A stretch of DNA of 64,000 nucleotides from Yoonia vestfoldensis. GTDB taxonomy: Bacteria; Pseudomonadota; Alphaproteobacteria; Rhodobacterales; Rhodobacteraceae. Both the position numbers and the translations under genes were made by a program. The notes beneath the pieces are model-generated. The model made no database searches. It was not told where the DNA came from and saw only the letters and a program-made list of their open reading frames with translations. This document shows, piece by piece, positions 15,565-27,200 of the stretch (position 1 is its first letter; each line of letters opens with the position of its first letter). Location: contig NZ_CP021431.1 in NCBI RefSeq assembly GCF_002158905.1, positions 1 to 64,000 on the forward strand. The letters run 5' to 3'.

Positions 15565-17538
15565 ATGATAACACGTCAAGCCGTTCTCTGGTCAATCGGC
15601 ATCGCAATTTGCGGCTTTCTAATGTCTTATGGCCTTCATTATTTTGTTGGGAATAACCTTCTTTTAAGGATCCTTCAGAACAGTGTGACGCCTGCCGAAA
15701 TGGTGCGGTTCAGCATGACCTACATCTACCTCTTTGTGGTGATGGCAGTTGCATTCTATTACCTGTCGCGATCAAAAAGCATCCTGTGTTTGGGACCGCT
15801 TCTCATGTCCGCGTCAGCGGCGTTCTTTGCGAGTGGTTATTACCTAATGCTGTATTTCGCTTTGGTCCTACGTGAAGAATTCAATTTTCAAAACGGTTTC
15901 AACCTTCGAGCAGATTTTCTCCCAAGCGCTATGGTCTTCGCGGTCTGGTTTCTCGTGGGGGCGCTTGGCTTCAAGATGACCATGGCGCTCCCATCGCGAC
16001 TTGCACTCGCCAAGGACAACCAGCGTAAAACCCGTGAAGACTATCGCTCGAAATCAACTGTTTTCGGGGATGCTCGACTAGGCAAATGGTCCCACATTAA
16101 AGAACGGATTGCACCGATTGGTGATGGGATTGTGTTGGGCGAAGACTACGACCCACGAAACAACCCCGACTATGATCATGCTGATAAAGAAACGTGGGGG
16201 AAGGGCGGGAAGTCCGACCTGATACAGATGAAAACCGGATATGAGGGTGGCCACACCCTGATCGTTGGCGGAACCGGCGCAGCAAAGACCGCCGCCTATG
16301 TCATTCCAACCTGCATGAAATATCCGCATTCATTGGTGGTTGTTGATCCAGGTGGTTCGGCGCTGCGGCAGTGTTATGACAAGCGCGTGGCGATGGGGCG
16401 AGATATTCGAGAAGTAAGCCCGGAGCACGGTCTGGACGTCATGGCGATGATGAAACATTGCCTGAAAACGAGTCGTGATTTTCGCCATCTTGCTGACATG
16501 ATGATTGTCAGGGAAAAGGATTCGGAATTTTCGAAATTCTACGCTGAGGAGAGCATCACAGTGCTTGCGGCGCTGTTGGAGTATTTCACTAATGAAATGC
16601 CGACTGTCGGGGTATTTGAGGGCGTAGCACAGGTTGTTCATCTTCCAGAAAGCAAAATGAAGGCAATGCTTGTCGACATTGTTGGGGCATCGGCAAATCC
16701 GACTATATCTGCAGCACTTTTGGGGTTGATAGAGAAAGATAGCAAATTTTTCACCTATTTCTCTTCTACGCTGCAGCAGTCGCTCAAATGGACGATGTAT
16801 CCCGACATGATTCAAATGGTCAGCGTAGACAGTCCTGATGCGCCGCCCGCCCTTGGTGATCAAACTGATTTGTTCATCACCTTGCGTATGGATGATTTCA
16901 AACAGTTTCCGGGTCTGGTGCGTTTGATTTTGGGGTCGGTGACCTATGACATGAAACTGCGCGAGACACGCGCGAAAGAAAAATTGATGATCGTAGATGA
17001 GGCACCTCTGCTTGGGTATTTTCCATTGTTTGAGGACATCCGTGATCGTGCGCGGCAATTCAGGCTTCACCTGATGATTGTTTTTCAAAACATCGGGCAA
17101 ATTGAAGAGGCTTATGGTCGTTCAGGTCCGAAAAGTTGGAATGACGTTGCATCGCGTGCTTACAGTGCGATTGGTGATTTAGGCGAGGCGGAAGCGCTTT
17201 CGCGTATGATCGGGACATTCACCGTCGACGTTGCGGAAAACACCCAGGGCGCGTCAGGTGCCACGCTGGCTACCGTCGCCCAGTCCAGCAATATGAGCCT
17301 GAGCGAACGGACACAGCAAGCCGCTCTCGTGACGCCGGACGAAATCATGCAGTTACCTGCGGATGCGCAGATCCTTCTGTTCAGACGCCAGCCACCTTTG
17401 ATTTGTGGAAAGGCTTTGTATTTCAGACGGAACGCGTGGGTCAAGGCTGACGACGACGAAGGTAGGTCTGGCAGCTTTGTTGCACAGCTCGCAGGGAGAT
17501 TCAGCAAACAGCGGTCGTTTCGTAAATCGCGGGTGTGA
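15565..17538 (+). CDS. traG: TraG/VirD4 coupling protein
   Basis: A 657-residue inner-membrane ATPase that brings the relaxase-DNA complex to the secretion channel. Four hydrophobic segments occupy about residues 1-145. The nucleotide-binding domain follows, with Walker A VGGTGAAKTAA (about 232-240) and Walker B LMIVDEAPLL (about 476), and the later FQNIGQIEEAYG segment is typical of the family. The P-loop has Ala where most have Gly before the Lys; as I recall, Ti-type TraG proteins also vary here. It is the last gene of the + strand transfer operon. Confidence 0.93.
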   Translation: MITRQAVLWSIGIAICGFLMSYGLHYFVGNNLLLRILQNSVTPAEMVRFSMTYIYLFVVMAVAFYYLSRSKSILCLGPLLMSASAAFFASGYYLMLYFALVLREEFNFQNGFNLRADFLPSAMVFAVWFLVGALGFKMTMALPSRLALAKDNQRKTREDYRSKSTVFGDARLGKWSHIKERIAPIGDGIVLGEDYDPRNNPDYDHADKETWGKGGKSDLIQMKTGYEGGHTLIVGGTGAAKTAAYVIPTCMKYPHSLVVVDPGGSALRQCYDKRVAMGRDIREVSPEHGLDVMAMMKHCLKTSRDFRHLADMMIVREKDSEFSKFYAEESITVLAALLEYFTNEMPTVGVFEGVAQVVHLPESKMKAMLVDIVGASANPTISAALLGLIEKDSKFFTYFSSTLQQSLKWTMYPDMIQMVSVDSPDAPPALGDQTDLFITLRMDDFKQFPGLVRLILGSVTYDMKLRETRAKEKLMIVDEAPLLGYFPLFEDIRDRARQFRLHLMIVFQNIGQIEEAYGRSGPKSWNDVASRAYSAIGDLGEAEALSRMIGTFTVDVAENTQGASGATLATVAQSSNMSLSERTQQAALVTPDEIMQLPADAQILLFRRQPPLICGKALYFRRNAWVKADDDEGRSGSFVAQLAGRFSKQRSFRKSRV

Positions 17539-17569
17539 TATGAAGCTCATATCGTCACCCCGTAAAAGT

Positions 17570-17617
17570 GTTGTTTTTGTAGACAACGCCTTCATATGTT
17601 GTTACCAATGACAACAT
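17570..17617 (+). promoter_or_regulatory. Paired operator and likely promoter of the tumEA-like operon
   Basis: Two copies of the pattern TTGT-N8-ACAA lie 28 bp apart (17571-17586 and 17599-17614). The second extends to a 7-bp inverted repeat, ATGTTGT/ACAACAT, at 17596-17617. A plausible promoter (TTGTTT at 17571-17576, 18-bp spacer, TATGTT at 17595-17600) is embedded in them. The second palindrome runs into the toxin ATG at 17616, so the message would have almost no leader; no ribosome site is visible. This fits autoregulation by the winged-helix antitoxin. Confidence 0.65.
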
Positions 17618-17897
17618 GAGGGCACAGCTGATCGAGAAGTCCCGCACCGTGATTGATGATACGGCCTTTTTCGAGGTTGTGTTGTGGCATCTGCCAGCTC
17701 CAATCTCCGGCAGCAGGCATCCGTTCAAATACCGGCTGGCTCTCGTGATGAACGGTGAATGCGTCCTGCGCTACGACAACGAGCGGGGGAAGGGGGATCA
17801 TCGTCACATTGGGGGCGTAGAGGAGCCGATCACGTTCACATCGCTGGAAGCGCTTTATGACGCCTTTCAGGCCGACATGAAAAGGATACTGAAATGA
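17616..17897 (+). CDS. TumE-family toxin (DUF6516)
   Basis: A 93-residue protein matching the TumE/DUF6516 toxin family: an N-terminal MRAQLIEKSRTVID, then PFKYRLALVMNGE and the family's best-conserved stretch RYDNERGKGDHRHIGG, ending with a helix (EALYDAFQADMKRIL). Members are paired with a small winged-helix antitoxin, and here the next gene overlaps by four bases (ATGA). It probably stabilises the plasmid. The start matches the normal family N terminus although no Shine-Dalgarno sequence is present. Confidence 0.82.
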   Translation: MRAQLIEKSRTVIDDTAFFEVVLWHLPAPISGSRHPFKYRLALVMNGECVLRYDNERGKGDHRHIGGVEEPITFTSLEALYDAFQADMKRILK

Positions 17898-18253
17898 ACA
17901 CTTTGACCGTTCGCTTGAGCACTGCCGCCGACGCCAAAGCCCGATTTGTCGAGGCTGGCAATCGCGCCCTGGCGGGAAATGCTTCTGTAGCGGCCCCCAC
18001 GCTCAATTTCGGAAGTTATGACGATATGCATCGCGTGTTAGCCCCGTCACGTCTTGCCATTGTGAAGGCACTGGCTGAGCAGGGAGTCTTGTCGATCCGA
18101 GAGGTTGCCCGGCGCGTCGAGCGCGACGTGCAGGCCGTGCACCGAGACGTGACCACGCTCATCAACGCGGGCGTTATCGACCGAACCGACGCGGGGGTCG
18201 CGTTCCCCTATGCGCGTATTCATTTCGAGTTCGATGTAAGCGCCGCCGCTTAA
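17894..18253 (+). CDS. Winged-helix antitoxin/repressor (TumA-like)
   Basis: A 119-residue DNA-binding protein whose C-terminal half is a winged helix-turn-helix (LAIVKALAEQGVLSIREVARRVERDVQAVHRDVTTL) with a following beta wing (VIDRTDAGVAFPYARIHFEF). Its start codon overlaps the toxin stop, so the pair is translationally coupled in the order toxin then antitoxin. It probably binds the duplicated TTGT-N8-ACAA sites upstream. The gene is convergent with traA, with only 31 bases between the two stop codons and no obvious terminator. Confidence 0.8.
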   Translation: MNTLTVRLSTAADAKARFVEAGNRALAGNASVAAPTLNFGSYDDMHRVLAPSRLAIVKALAEQGVLSIREVARRVERDVQAVHRDVTTLINAGVIDRTDAGVAFPYARIHFEFDVSAAA

Positions 18254-18284
18254 TATCCCATACTGATTGTCGTGCTAGACCAGC

Positions 18285-21200
18285 TCACCACAGATCGACC
18301 CCAATATCCGGCCCGGACATTTTCGGGGCAATGTCCTTTGGCTCCGGAGCACGGCCCAAGGACCGGCTCGCGCCGACGGAAGCCATAAAGCGCGACGCCC
18401 AGATAAATTCCTCTGGTGATTTCACAGCAGGCTGTGCTTCAGGTGTGCGTTTGTTGGCAATTATCTGAGTGAGGCGATCTTTCCATTCTGTGGGGACGTT
18501 CTCTTTCTCGAGCTCGGGGATACCACGCTTTTCGAACTCCTCGCCGATTTCCGCCATATTTAGTTTGATATGTGACCGTGGGACGAACTCTGTTCGTTCA
18601 AGATAACGGCTAACCTTGGCCATCCAAGCCAGTTCGCCAGAGACAAAACCTTGGCGGATTTCGCCAGTCTTGGTCACGTTATGGCGCAGATTTCGGCTGA
18701 ACCAATCGTGCTGTTGAATGCCTTTTGCCTCCGGATCGAGGAGATCAAATTTGAGACCTTCTGGCTGAAGAACGTTCTGCTCGGCCGTGTAGCTCATCGC
18801 CCACTTGAATTCAGCAACGCTGGTGAACTCCGGGCTGGGTTTCGATGTGCCCAGTGTCAGAAGACGCGCGCGGTGACGCTCGACCCAAGCTTTTGGAACG
18901 TCTTTGCCGACCTTGGACATATAGCGATCGATGTCTCCTGCAGGGACGGGGCCCTGACGTTGGACAAGATCCTCGGTGTAAGGGCCAGTCCATTCGGGAA
19001 TGTCTTTTTCTGCATCGCGGAACAGCTCCATGTCTCTGATCTTGTAACGGCTATCACGAACGGTTTCATCGAGAGCATAGCGCTCCCATACATCTTTATG
19101 CCCGCTTGTGGCGGGCTCGCCATAACCTTCATCCAGATGATCCATGGGTGTCATCCCTTTCGTGACTGTGAATGTTTGTCCCGCTTCGCGCTCGACAGAC
19201 GGAGTGCTGGTTTGAGCCACGCGTTCTTTTTGCTTGGCAGCTTCTTCACGGGCAGCAATTGCCGCGTCTGCTTTGAGCTTGGCGCGGGTATATTCGCGAT
19301 CGCTGATCGCTTTGATTTCGGCAAAGAGCGAACGGTCGCGGGGCATGGTGCTGCGATATGGGTCTGGCTGCTCGCCATAGTAGGGTCGACCCTGTGCCAC
19401 ACCTACGGGGGCCAGCTGTCGCGCTTCAATGACAGGCGCGTGGGCCTCTTTCAGCATCTGTTCGTAGGTGCCGCTCTGTCGGGCCTCTTCAACGCTGAAT
19501 GACAGGGCCTGCATGCCTGATTTCAGGTTGCGCGTGATCTCATGTGTGCCGCACTTGTCGGAGTAGGCGATGGCGCGCGCCAAGGCGCGTGCTTCTGGCA
19601 GCAGCACTTCATTTTCTGCTGTGTCGGTCCAGCGGCGGGCTTGTGTATCGATGGACGAACGTTCAGCACGCGAAAGACGGAAGGAGAGTCCAGCCCATGT
19701 TTTGTTATCAGATACATCCTGCAAGAGGCGGGTGATCTGATGCTGAACTCTGCCATCCAGTGCCATTTCACCTTCAACGGCGCGCCCATCGAGGACATGG
19801 GCAAGAGCGCGGGTTGGCGCTGCAGGTGCCAGCCCTTCGCTTGACGGGTCTGGCTTGAAGAGATCGGCAAGCTTTGAGCGGGTAGGGCGGTTGGACGGCA
19901 TTTCATTCGCTGTGAGATAATCCGCGAGGCTCATCTGGTCGGAACGCGCGACTTGTATGGCTTCACCGGAACGGCGGGGGTCAAAGCCGTATTCCCTCTC
20001 AAGGGTGGTTGCACGTTGCGTATTTCTGGTCGCGATACGGGCCACGAGAGGCGCTGCTTCATCCTGATCCGTTGAGGTGTAGATTGCCAAACGGTGGGTG
20101 TGCAGACCCAAAGCCGTGAGACCCCGATCCCGCCCGATTGCGCTGTCCAGAACCGCGTGAACCGACTGACGGCCGGTTCCGGCGGCTGTGTCGATTGTTT
20201 GCGCATAGGCATAGCTGAGCGATGGGCCATCCTCGAATGGCAAGGTGACGTGGCGGGCTTCATCGCCCTTGCCCAATTTGAGGGTGTAGTTTGCAGCCTG
20301 CGGATTGACGTGGACCACATCACCCAGTTCGCCTTTATACACACCCTGGCTGTGGCTCGTCACGGCAATCCGGATCCGGTCACCTGCCTGCAGTGAGATC
20401 GTATTGCCATTACTATCGCTGACAGGATGGTCCACCAGCGCGGGATCGCGCGAAGTCTGAGCGGCGGTACGTGCGAGAAGATTGAGATCTTCGACGTCAG
20501 CAGGGCGCAAGGCAACGATGGTCTTCTCCGCGCTTTGATCAGCGGTGAAAGCGTCGACGATTGTGCGAAGCGACACGTCCCGATCACGCCCTGTGCCGAC
20601 GATCATGCCACGCTGGGCAAAGTCGTTTACGGCACGTGCAGCGTCATCACCACCACGAGCCAGGTCTTGAACGGCCCGAGCATCACGCGGATTGCGTTGG
20701 CGCATACTTTCACCGAGGGTTGTGGAACCCAAGGTATGGGCAATCTGGCGGAACATGCCGCCGGCGCCGTATTGAATGTGCTCGGATGTATCTGCGAGCA
20801 TGAGAGTGGCGCCACTCTTTTCAACGAGCGATATAACGGCGTCATAAGTCCGGGCATCCAGCAGACCAGCACGATCGATCACAAGCGCGGTTTTGGGGCC
20901 AATTGACAATTTGCCGGTCTCGGCCGCACTTAAAAGCGATGCCACTGTGCGGCATTGAACACCGGATGTCTCAGCGAGAGTCCGGGTTGCGTCACCCGTG
21001 AGAGCCGCACCGATTACCTTCCAACCTGCTTGCTCATAAAGATCACGCGCGCCCGCGAACACCGTCGATTTACCCGACCCGGCAACACCATTGATAACAG
21101 AAATACGCGCACCGGACGTGACATGGCGCAATGCACGTTCCTGATCCGGCGTCATCGGCCCGTGCTGGGTGGCCGCTGCTTGCGCATAGGCCCTTTCCTG

Positions 21201-24200
21201 GATCGACAGGGTATTGTGAGCCATGGAAAGGGCCGTCACCCGGTCATGGATGCTCATTTCAAGTTTGATCTGCGCAAGTGTCGAGTACACGCGGCCCTCA
21301 CCGTTGCGACCTTCTTGCGAGAGGATCACCAGTTCGGGGTGCGTCATGGCCTCGGCAAAAAGGCGCTCGAATGTCTTGGGATCCCGAACCACACGCGAGA
21401 GGCGGCTGGCAACATCGTTGGCGCGCAGCACCGACGACTGCTCGAGAATGTCGTCGATGACTTTACGCGGCTCGCTGGCGTAGCCGTTGGGGTCATCTGC
21501 GATGATTGGGGCAAACGGATCGTATCCGATTTCCAGAAGGGAGCTGACGCGCTGCGCGACCGCCTGAAGATGCGCGTCCTGCGCATAGACGCCTGTGTTG
21601 AAGATTGGCGTCGTGCGATCCCGACGGCCGTCCAAATCGCTATCCCTAACGATCATCATTTCCGTAGGTTTAAGGCCTGCTTCCAATGCGACAAAATCGT
21701 GACGTTGGCCGGCCGCAACTTGCAAATGACGCAGGCTCTGGAAGTCACGGGCTGCGGCATGGATTTCGACATCGTCGCGGTGGCGCGAGAGAGCAAGCTT
21801 AAACAGGGACTGGTCCATGCCATAGGTCGCCAGCACAAAGGACTTATCAACTTCCGTCTTGGTGGCATGCCATAGCGTGCGCGCAAACGATGGCTGCGCG
21901 TCACCCAGTTTCTCTTTGGGGATAAAGTGGGTGGACGATGTCGCAGGTGAGAACACCATGATGCCATCCGACGTAGCATCGGTGAGTTGGACACAATCGC
22001 CGTCGTTCAGGCCGGGCATGAGCGTATGGGTGAGATTGATCTGCTGGCCAATATTGGCCTTCCATGTGTCATAAAAGCTCACCTCTTTACCAAGATGTCC
22101 AAGGCGTTGTCCTTCAGCCCGGATAGCGGCGTCCAATGCGTCGGCGTTGGCGCGCGAATGAACGAAGGCAAGACGTGACACGTCATTTGCCGGACCATCC
22201 GCCCAGTACCGGCGCGCAATCGACTGCATCGCACTTGTGCGGGCCCCGGCGAAGTGAACATGCCCCAAGCCATCAAAGATTGCGATTGCGCGCGCCGCAT
22301 CATCCGCGGTGCCTGCCATCAGTGTCACGGCAAGTTGGTCGGCTTGGCGGGTCTGGATCAGGGCAGGGGTGTCACGATAGACACCCACTGCGCCCGACAG
22401 CACCTTGAACATGCTCACAGAACTGTTGCGCGGCAGATCGTGCTCACCTGCCAATGCGATGACCTTCATACCCAACTGGTCTGCTTTGGCCTGAAGGCGG
22501 GCATATTGATTTGCGGGCATCGTTTCGGCACCAGAAATCACCAGGACGGTTTTTTCACCCGAAGCGGGGACGCGCCCCATGGCCCAGACTGCGTCAAGCG
22601 AGGTCCAAGCGGCAAACCCAACCCCGTCACCCATAAGGGCCGCCTGCTCTTCGCTGTCTATCTTATGCATATCCGTTGCGATAATTTTATACCCACGGTC
22701 ACGCCAGACCTGCCCCAAGTTTTGATAGAACGCGCGTTGTTCTGTGGCGGATGCCGGCAACATGGCCAGGCTCAAGCGGTCAGCTCCGGTGACATGCGCA
22801 AGCCGGGCGTCATCACTGATGAAGGGCACGACATCCGACAAGGACTTGGACGCAAGGGCGCGGCCTGTCGCGATCGCCTGCATCTCGATTTCACCCTGAA
22901 CGCGGGTGGTGTATCGCTGTGATCCGTCAACGTCGGACAAACCAGCGCGAATGACAGTACCATCGGCCTCGCATGCAGTGACCAGTTTATGCGCCAGATC
23001 ACGGCGGTCGGTCGCGTCAAGTTCAGTACCTTCATAATAGTTGGCCAAGTCGCTGGCCAAATCGTCCAGATCGAAGCGGCCTTTCTTGCGGGCAAGAGCA
23101 GCAATGATGAACTCCGGATTGCTGCGATATACCATTCGCGTTTCATCGAGAATGGCTTTGTTCTCGTGCGAGATATCCAGTCGCGTTTCAAGATTTGGCG
23201 CGTGGTAAGCTTCACCCGCCGCCCGCATGGCTTTGCTCGGATCGAACCCGTAGTCGAGAATGGAACCACGCGGTTGGCGCGCAAGAACACGCGCGAAGAA
23301 CGCCTTGGAAGCGCCAATCTGGTCGACCTCGGTGGGCAAGGAAATCGAAAGGTTTCCACCCAATTGCAGCGATGCAAGCAGATCCTTTTGCCGCAAGCCG
23401 CGCGTTGCAAACAGGGCAACTTCCGGTGCCTTCATATCCGCACGAAGCGCCATTTGCGGCGCAACAACATATCCGTAATCGAGGGCCGCGGCTTCTAAAC
23501 CTGGCTCAAAAGCGCTGTCACCAACCCCGGCGCGGTCACAGCGCAGGATCAGGGCACCATGCGCAGTAAAGCCAATGACGGTACCCCGATCCCCACTCAC
23601 AAGGCGGTGGGCTGGTACGTCACGTGTCAAGACAAGGCGCGTGCCGACTGTAACGTCCAATGGAGCTCCGCTGGCGCCACGATCCACTAAGACAGGGGCA
23701 GGGAGAGAGCCGGCGATTTTATCACGCCGTGCCATTTCAATCTCGTGATTGAGATGGACGCGCATTTGGTGGCTGGACGCCAAACCGACAATCTGGGTGA
23801 ACTCATTGTTGAAGTAGGTATCGACAAAATCCCTGATTTGCTGACGCTCGGATTGAGCGCCGGTCAAACGATCAGCAGTCCAAAGACGATCGATGGATTG
23901 GGCAAGCGCATCATCGCCCTGCACCAACCCTCGAAGGTGCGGATCGATTGAAGACAGCCCACCAACTTGTACCACGGGCAAGCGCTCAGCCATGTGCCGC
24001 AAGACAGCACCCGTCCCCTCGATGGTCGGATCACGGTGCAGAACGAGTTTCGCCCCTGTTCGCTCGGCATGGCCCATCAGAATTTCGATGTGATCGATCC
24101 CCAAGCCAGAGGCTTCGGGGACATAGAGGATATCACCGGCGCCAAGGGTCAATTGACCCTCTTTCAGATCAGCCCCAAGGCCGTGCAGGGTGTAGCTCGC

Positions 24201-27200
24201 GCCACCAAGGCTGGCAGCCGCTTTCTCGGCAATACCCCGCGACGGGTGCACTGCGGTGACATGGGACTTGCCCACGACATCGGTGGCTGCGGCGATGATC
24301 CGGGTCGTATGGTGAGACCCGATTGAGTCTACCACGCCGATACGTGCCGGCCACAATACACTACGCAGCGCCGCCGCCCCGTCGTCGTCAAGGCCGTGAT
24401 CATCAATGACCTGTGCAACCTTGGCTTCCAGCGCCGCGCGTCGCTGCGCGGCCCAGTCGATTGGCGCGGCAGCTATGCCGCCACCAATCAGGGCATCAGA
24501 ACCACCCGAAACTGCAGGCTGTCCGGTTGCAACGGCATGATAGGACCTGACAACATCCTCAAGCGAAGAGGTGCCCACATGGGTCAGGTTCAAATGATCT
24601 GCGGGTTGGCTGAGATATTGCGGATCAATTGCCGGCACACTGAAGGCAGCTTGTCGTACGGCAAGGCGCAGCGCCTGATCCATGACTGATGTTGCCTGAT
24701 CAATATGGGCGACAGTTGAATAGACACGACCTTCGCCAGCGATACCGCCTTCCGACAAAATGACCAAATCAGGATGTTCCATAGCCCTGTAGAACAATTG
24801 GACGAAGCTGGTCGGATCACCGGTCACTTCGGACAGGCGCGTTGCGACGTCTGAAGCCCGCACGATACCGCCATCCGCGAGAAGATCATCAACAACCTTC
24901 ATCGGATCGACGATGTATCCGCGCGGGTCAGCTTTGAACTCGGGGTCCATACCTTCTTTGAATTCACTGCGCATCAGGCCAGCGGCTCTCTGGCTGATTT
25001 GGAACAGATGGGTATCGCTCACCAGATTGACGCGCATGACATCGACGTCACCCGGACCCTGTGTGACGCTGGACAAACGATCGGCGCGGGCGTGTCCCAA
25101 GACCTCGTCTAACGTGGAGTGCGCACGCCGCAGGGTAGGGGCGATATCTGCACTGATCACTTTGGCCAAGCCCGACCGGGACACGCGCTTGATCACTTCA
25201 TCCAGGACGGCCTTGCGCTGCGGCCCTTCTTGTTCTGTGCCGATAATGTCGTCTGAAAAGCTCATGTCGAAATCGGCAGCGGGAACATGAATATCGACAT
25301 CAAGAATGTGACGGCTCACGAGCACGTCCAGCAAATGCCAATCGACCATTTTGGTCAGCATGGCAAAGACCTTTCCGTCAATCGATGCGCCCTGACTTTT
25401 GTGAATTGTGACGGCATAGCCGTATTCGAAGGTTGATACTTTTGCGGTATCAATTTCTACGAGACCCGCGCGCCCGTCGATCGCGACGCCCATGATCGAT
25501 CCCGAAACCCATTCGATCCGCCCCAGTGAGTTTTTCGAAACGCCAAGATCCGAATAGGGCTGTGTAAAGCGAATACGATCACCTTTACTCAGTGTGATAG
25601 GGGCTTTTTCCTCGCGCGCGCGGGAAATGATAATGCTGTCTTCTTTGCGCTTGGACGCAAAGCCCAGTTGAAGCGCCTTTTTGTGCAAGGCCTCATTCAA
25701 TCCATCGACATCCTCATTGGTATGAGCAATGGCTAAACGCTGATGGCCTTTGGTCCAGAATTGCTGTGACGTGGTTCCTGCAAAGTAACTGTCGACGATC
25801 TTTTGCTTAGAAATCGCGGCATCGGCAGATATTGCGACACGGCTGACGTTTTCGAAGTGTTCCAATGCGGGCGCAATTCCGGAAATGCTCTGCGATATTG
25901 CGCGAATAGCAGCACGATCCCCGCGCGTGGCCGCTTCGCCCTGCTGTCGACGGATTTCCGTGATCGACGTGACACCGGTGAGCGACGCTACGTGTTCGAG
26001 AGCGGAAGCGTCATTGACGGGTGTTGTTTGAGCACGATCCCCGATGACCCGGATGACGCCACCCATTGCATTGATGCGGTCTTGGAAACGGGCCCAGGTC
26101 GACACGCCCACCATGCTCGCCTCATCCATAAACATGACGAATTTGCCCTCAGGGGGCAGCCCGCCTGCCTCCCACAGCTGTTCGAAATGCGCGATCGTCC
26201 CTTTGTGACCCTTGAGATCGGAAAGCTCCTGTACCGCCCGGCCGGATATGGCCGATCCGTAGACGGCGAAACCGCGCTCTTCCCAGACCTTGGATGCTTC
26301 AATGAGGGTTCTGGTCTTACCGGTACCGGCATAGCCCTCGATCACTTCGATACGGCGCGGCGAGACCATGGCGCGGAATGCGTTAGCCTGCTCAAAGCTC
26401 AATTCGAGGCTCGGATCGGGTTCCGGGCTTGGGTCCGCGTCACCCAAATCAACCTTACTGTCGCGCATTTGAAGGGTGCTGCGTGTCAGCATACGGCCCA
26501 TTTCAAGCACTGTTCGCGTTGTGTAGACCGGTTTCCCCCGGTAGTCCTTCTCCCCTAAAGCAATAAGCTCCGGACTGGCCAGAGCAGATAACACCAACGT
26601 TTTAACCACACCCGCTTCCACCTCGGGCGGCAGTTTACGCCTTAATTCGTACTCGATATCCTCCTGTACAAACCTCGGTTTTTCCTGGCTGAGAACCATC
26701 AGGATGTGATCCGGGTTCTCCATCAGCAGGCGTTCGTTCTGTGCCCGCGCCTCCATTGATCTGATTTTTGCCCGGTAAACCCCTCCATCCTTTTCGATCG
26801 AGGCTGCGACATCCGTATTGAAGGTTGTCCCTGGGACCAAATCCAAACCCCGGGCAACGTTGCTCCGGTGGTCAATCCGCGCCTCATGGCCCTCCATCTC
26901 GAGGGCCTTATTCGCCGCCAGAGCCCAAGCAGCGCGATCATTCAGCAGGGACAGCAGACCTGATTCAAAGCTACGAATTTTGTTCCCGAATGCCTCCGCG
27001 CTCAGTCCCCGCTGAGTGCGCATAACGTGAGCATGGGGATTTCCATCCCCTTTATCGTGTATGACGATGTCCGCTATCTGCCCATCAGACATCAAATTGC
27101 TGCGCACATAACTCTCAATCAGTTCGATCTGAGCACCACGGGACAGCTCCCGCGGAAGCGAGTAGGTATCATAGGTTGCAAACTGCGGGTGAGAACGCCG

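Noticed and set aside
18651..26558. Long open frames on the plus strand opposite traA, several over 200 codons.
   Set aside because: They are frame shadows of a GC-rich 9-kb gene, with no ribosome sites, no domain resemblance and composition mirroring the minus-strand codons.
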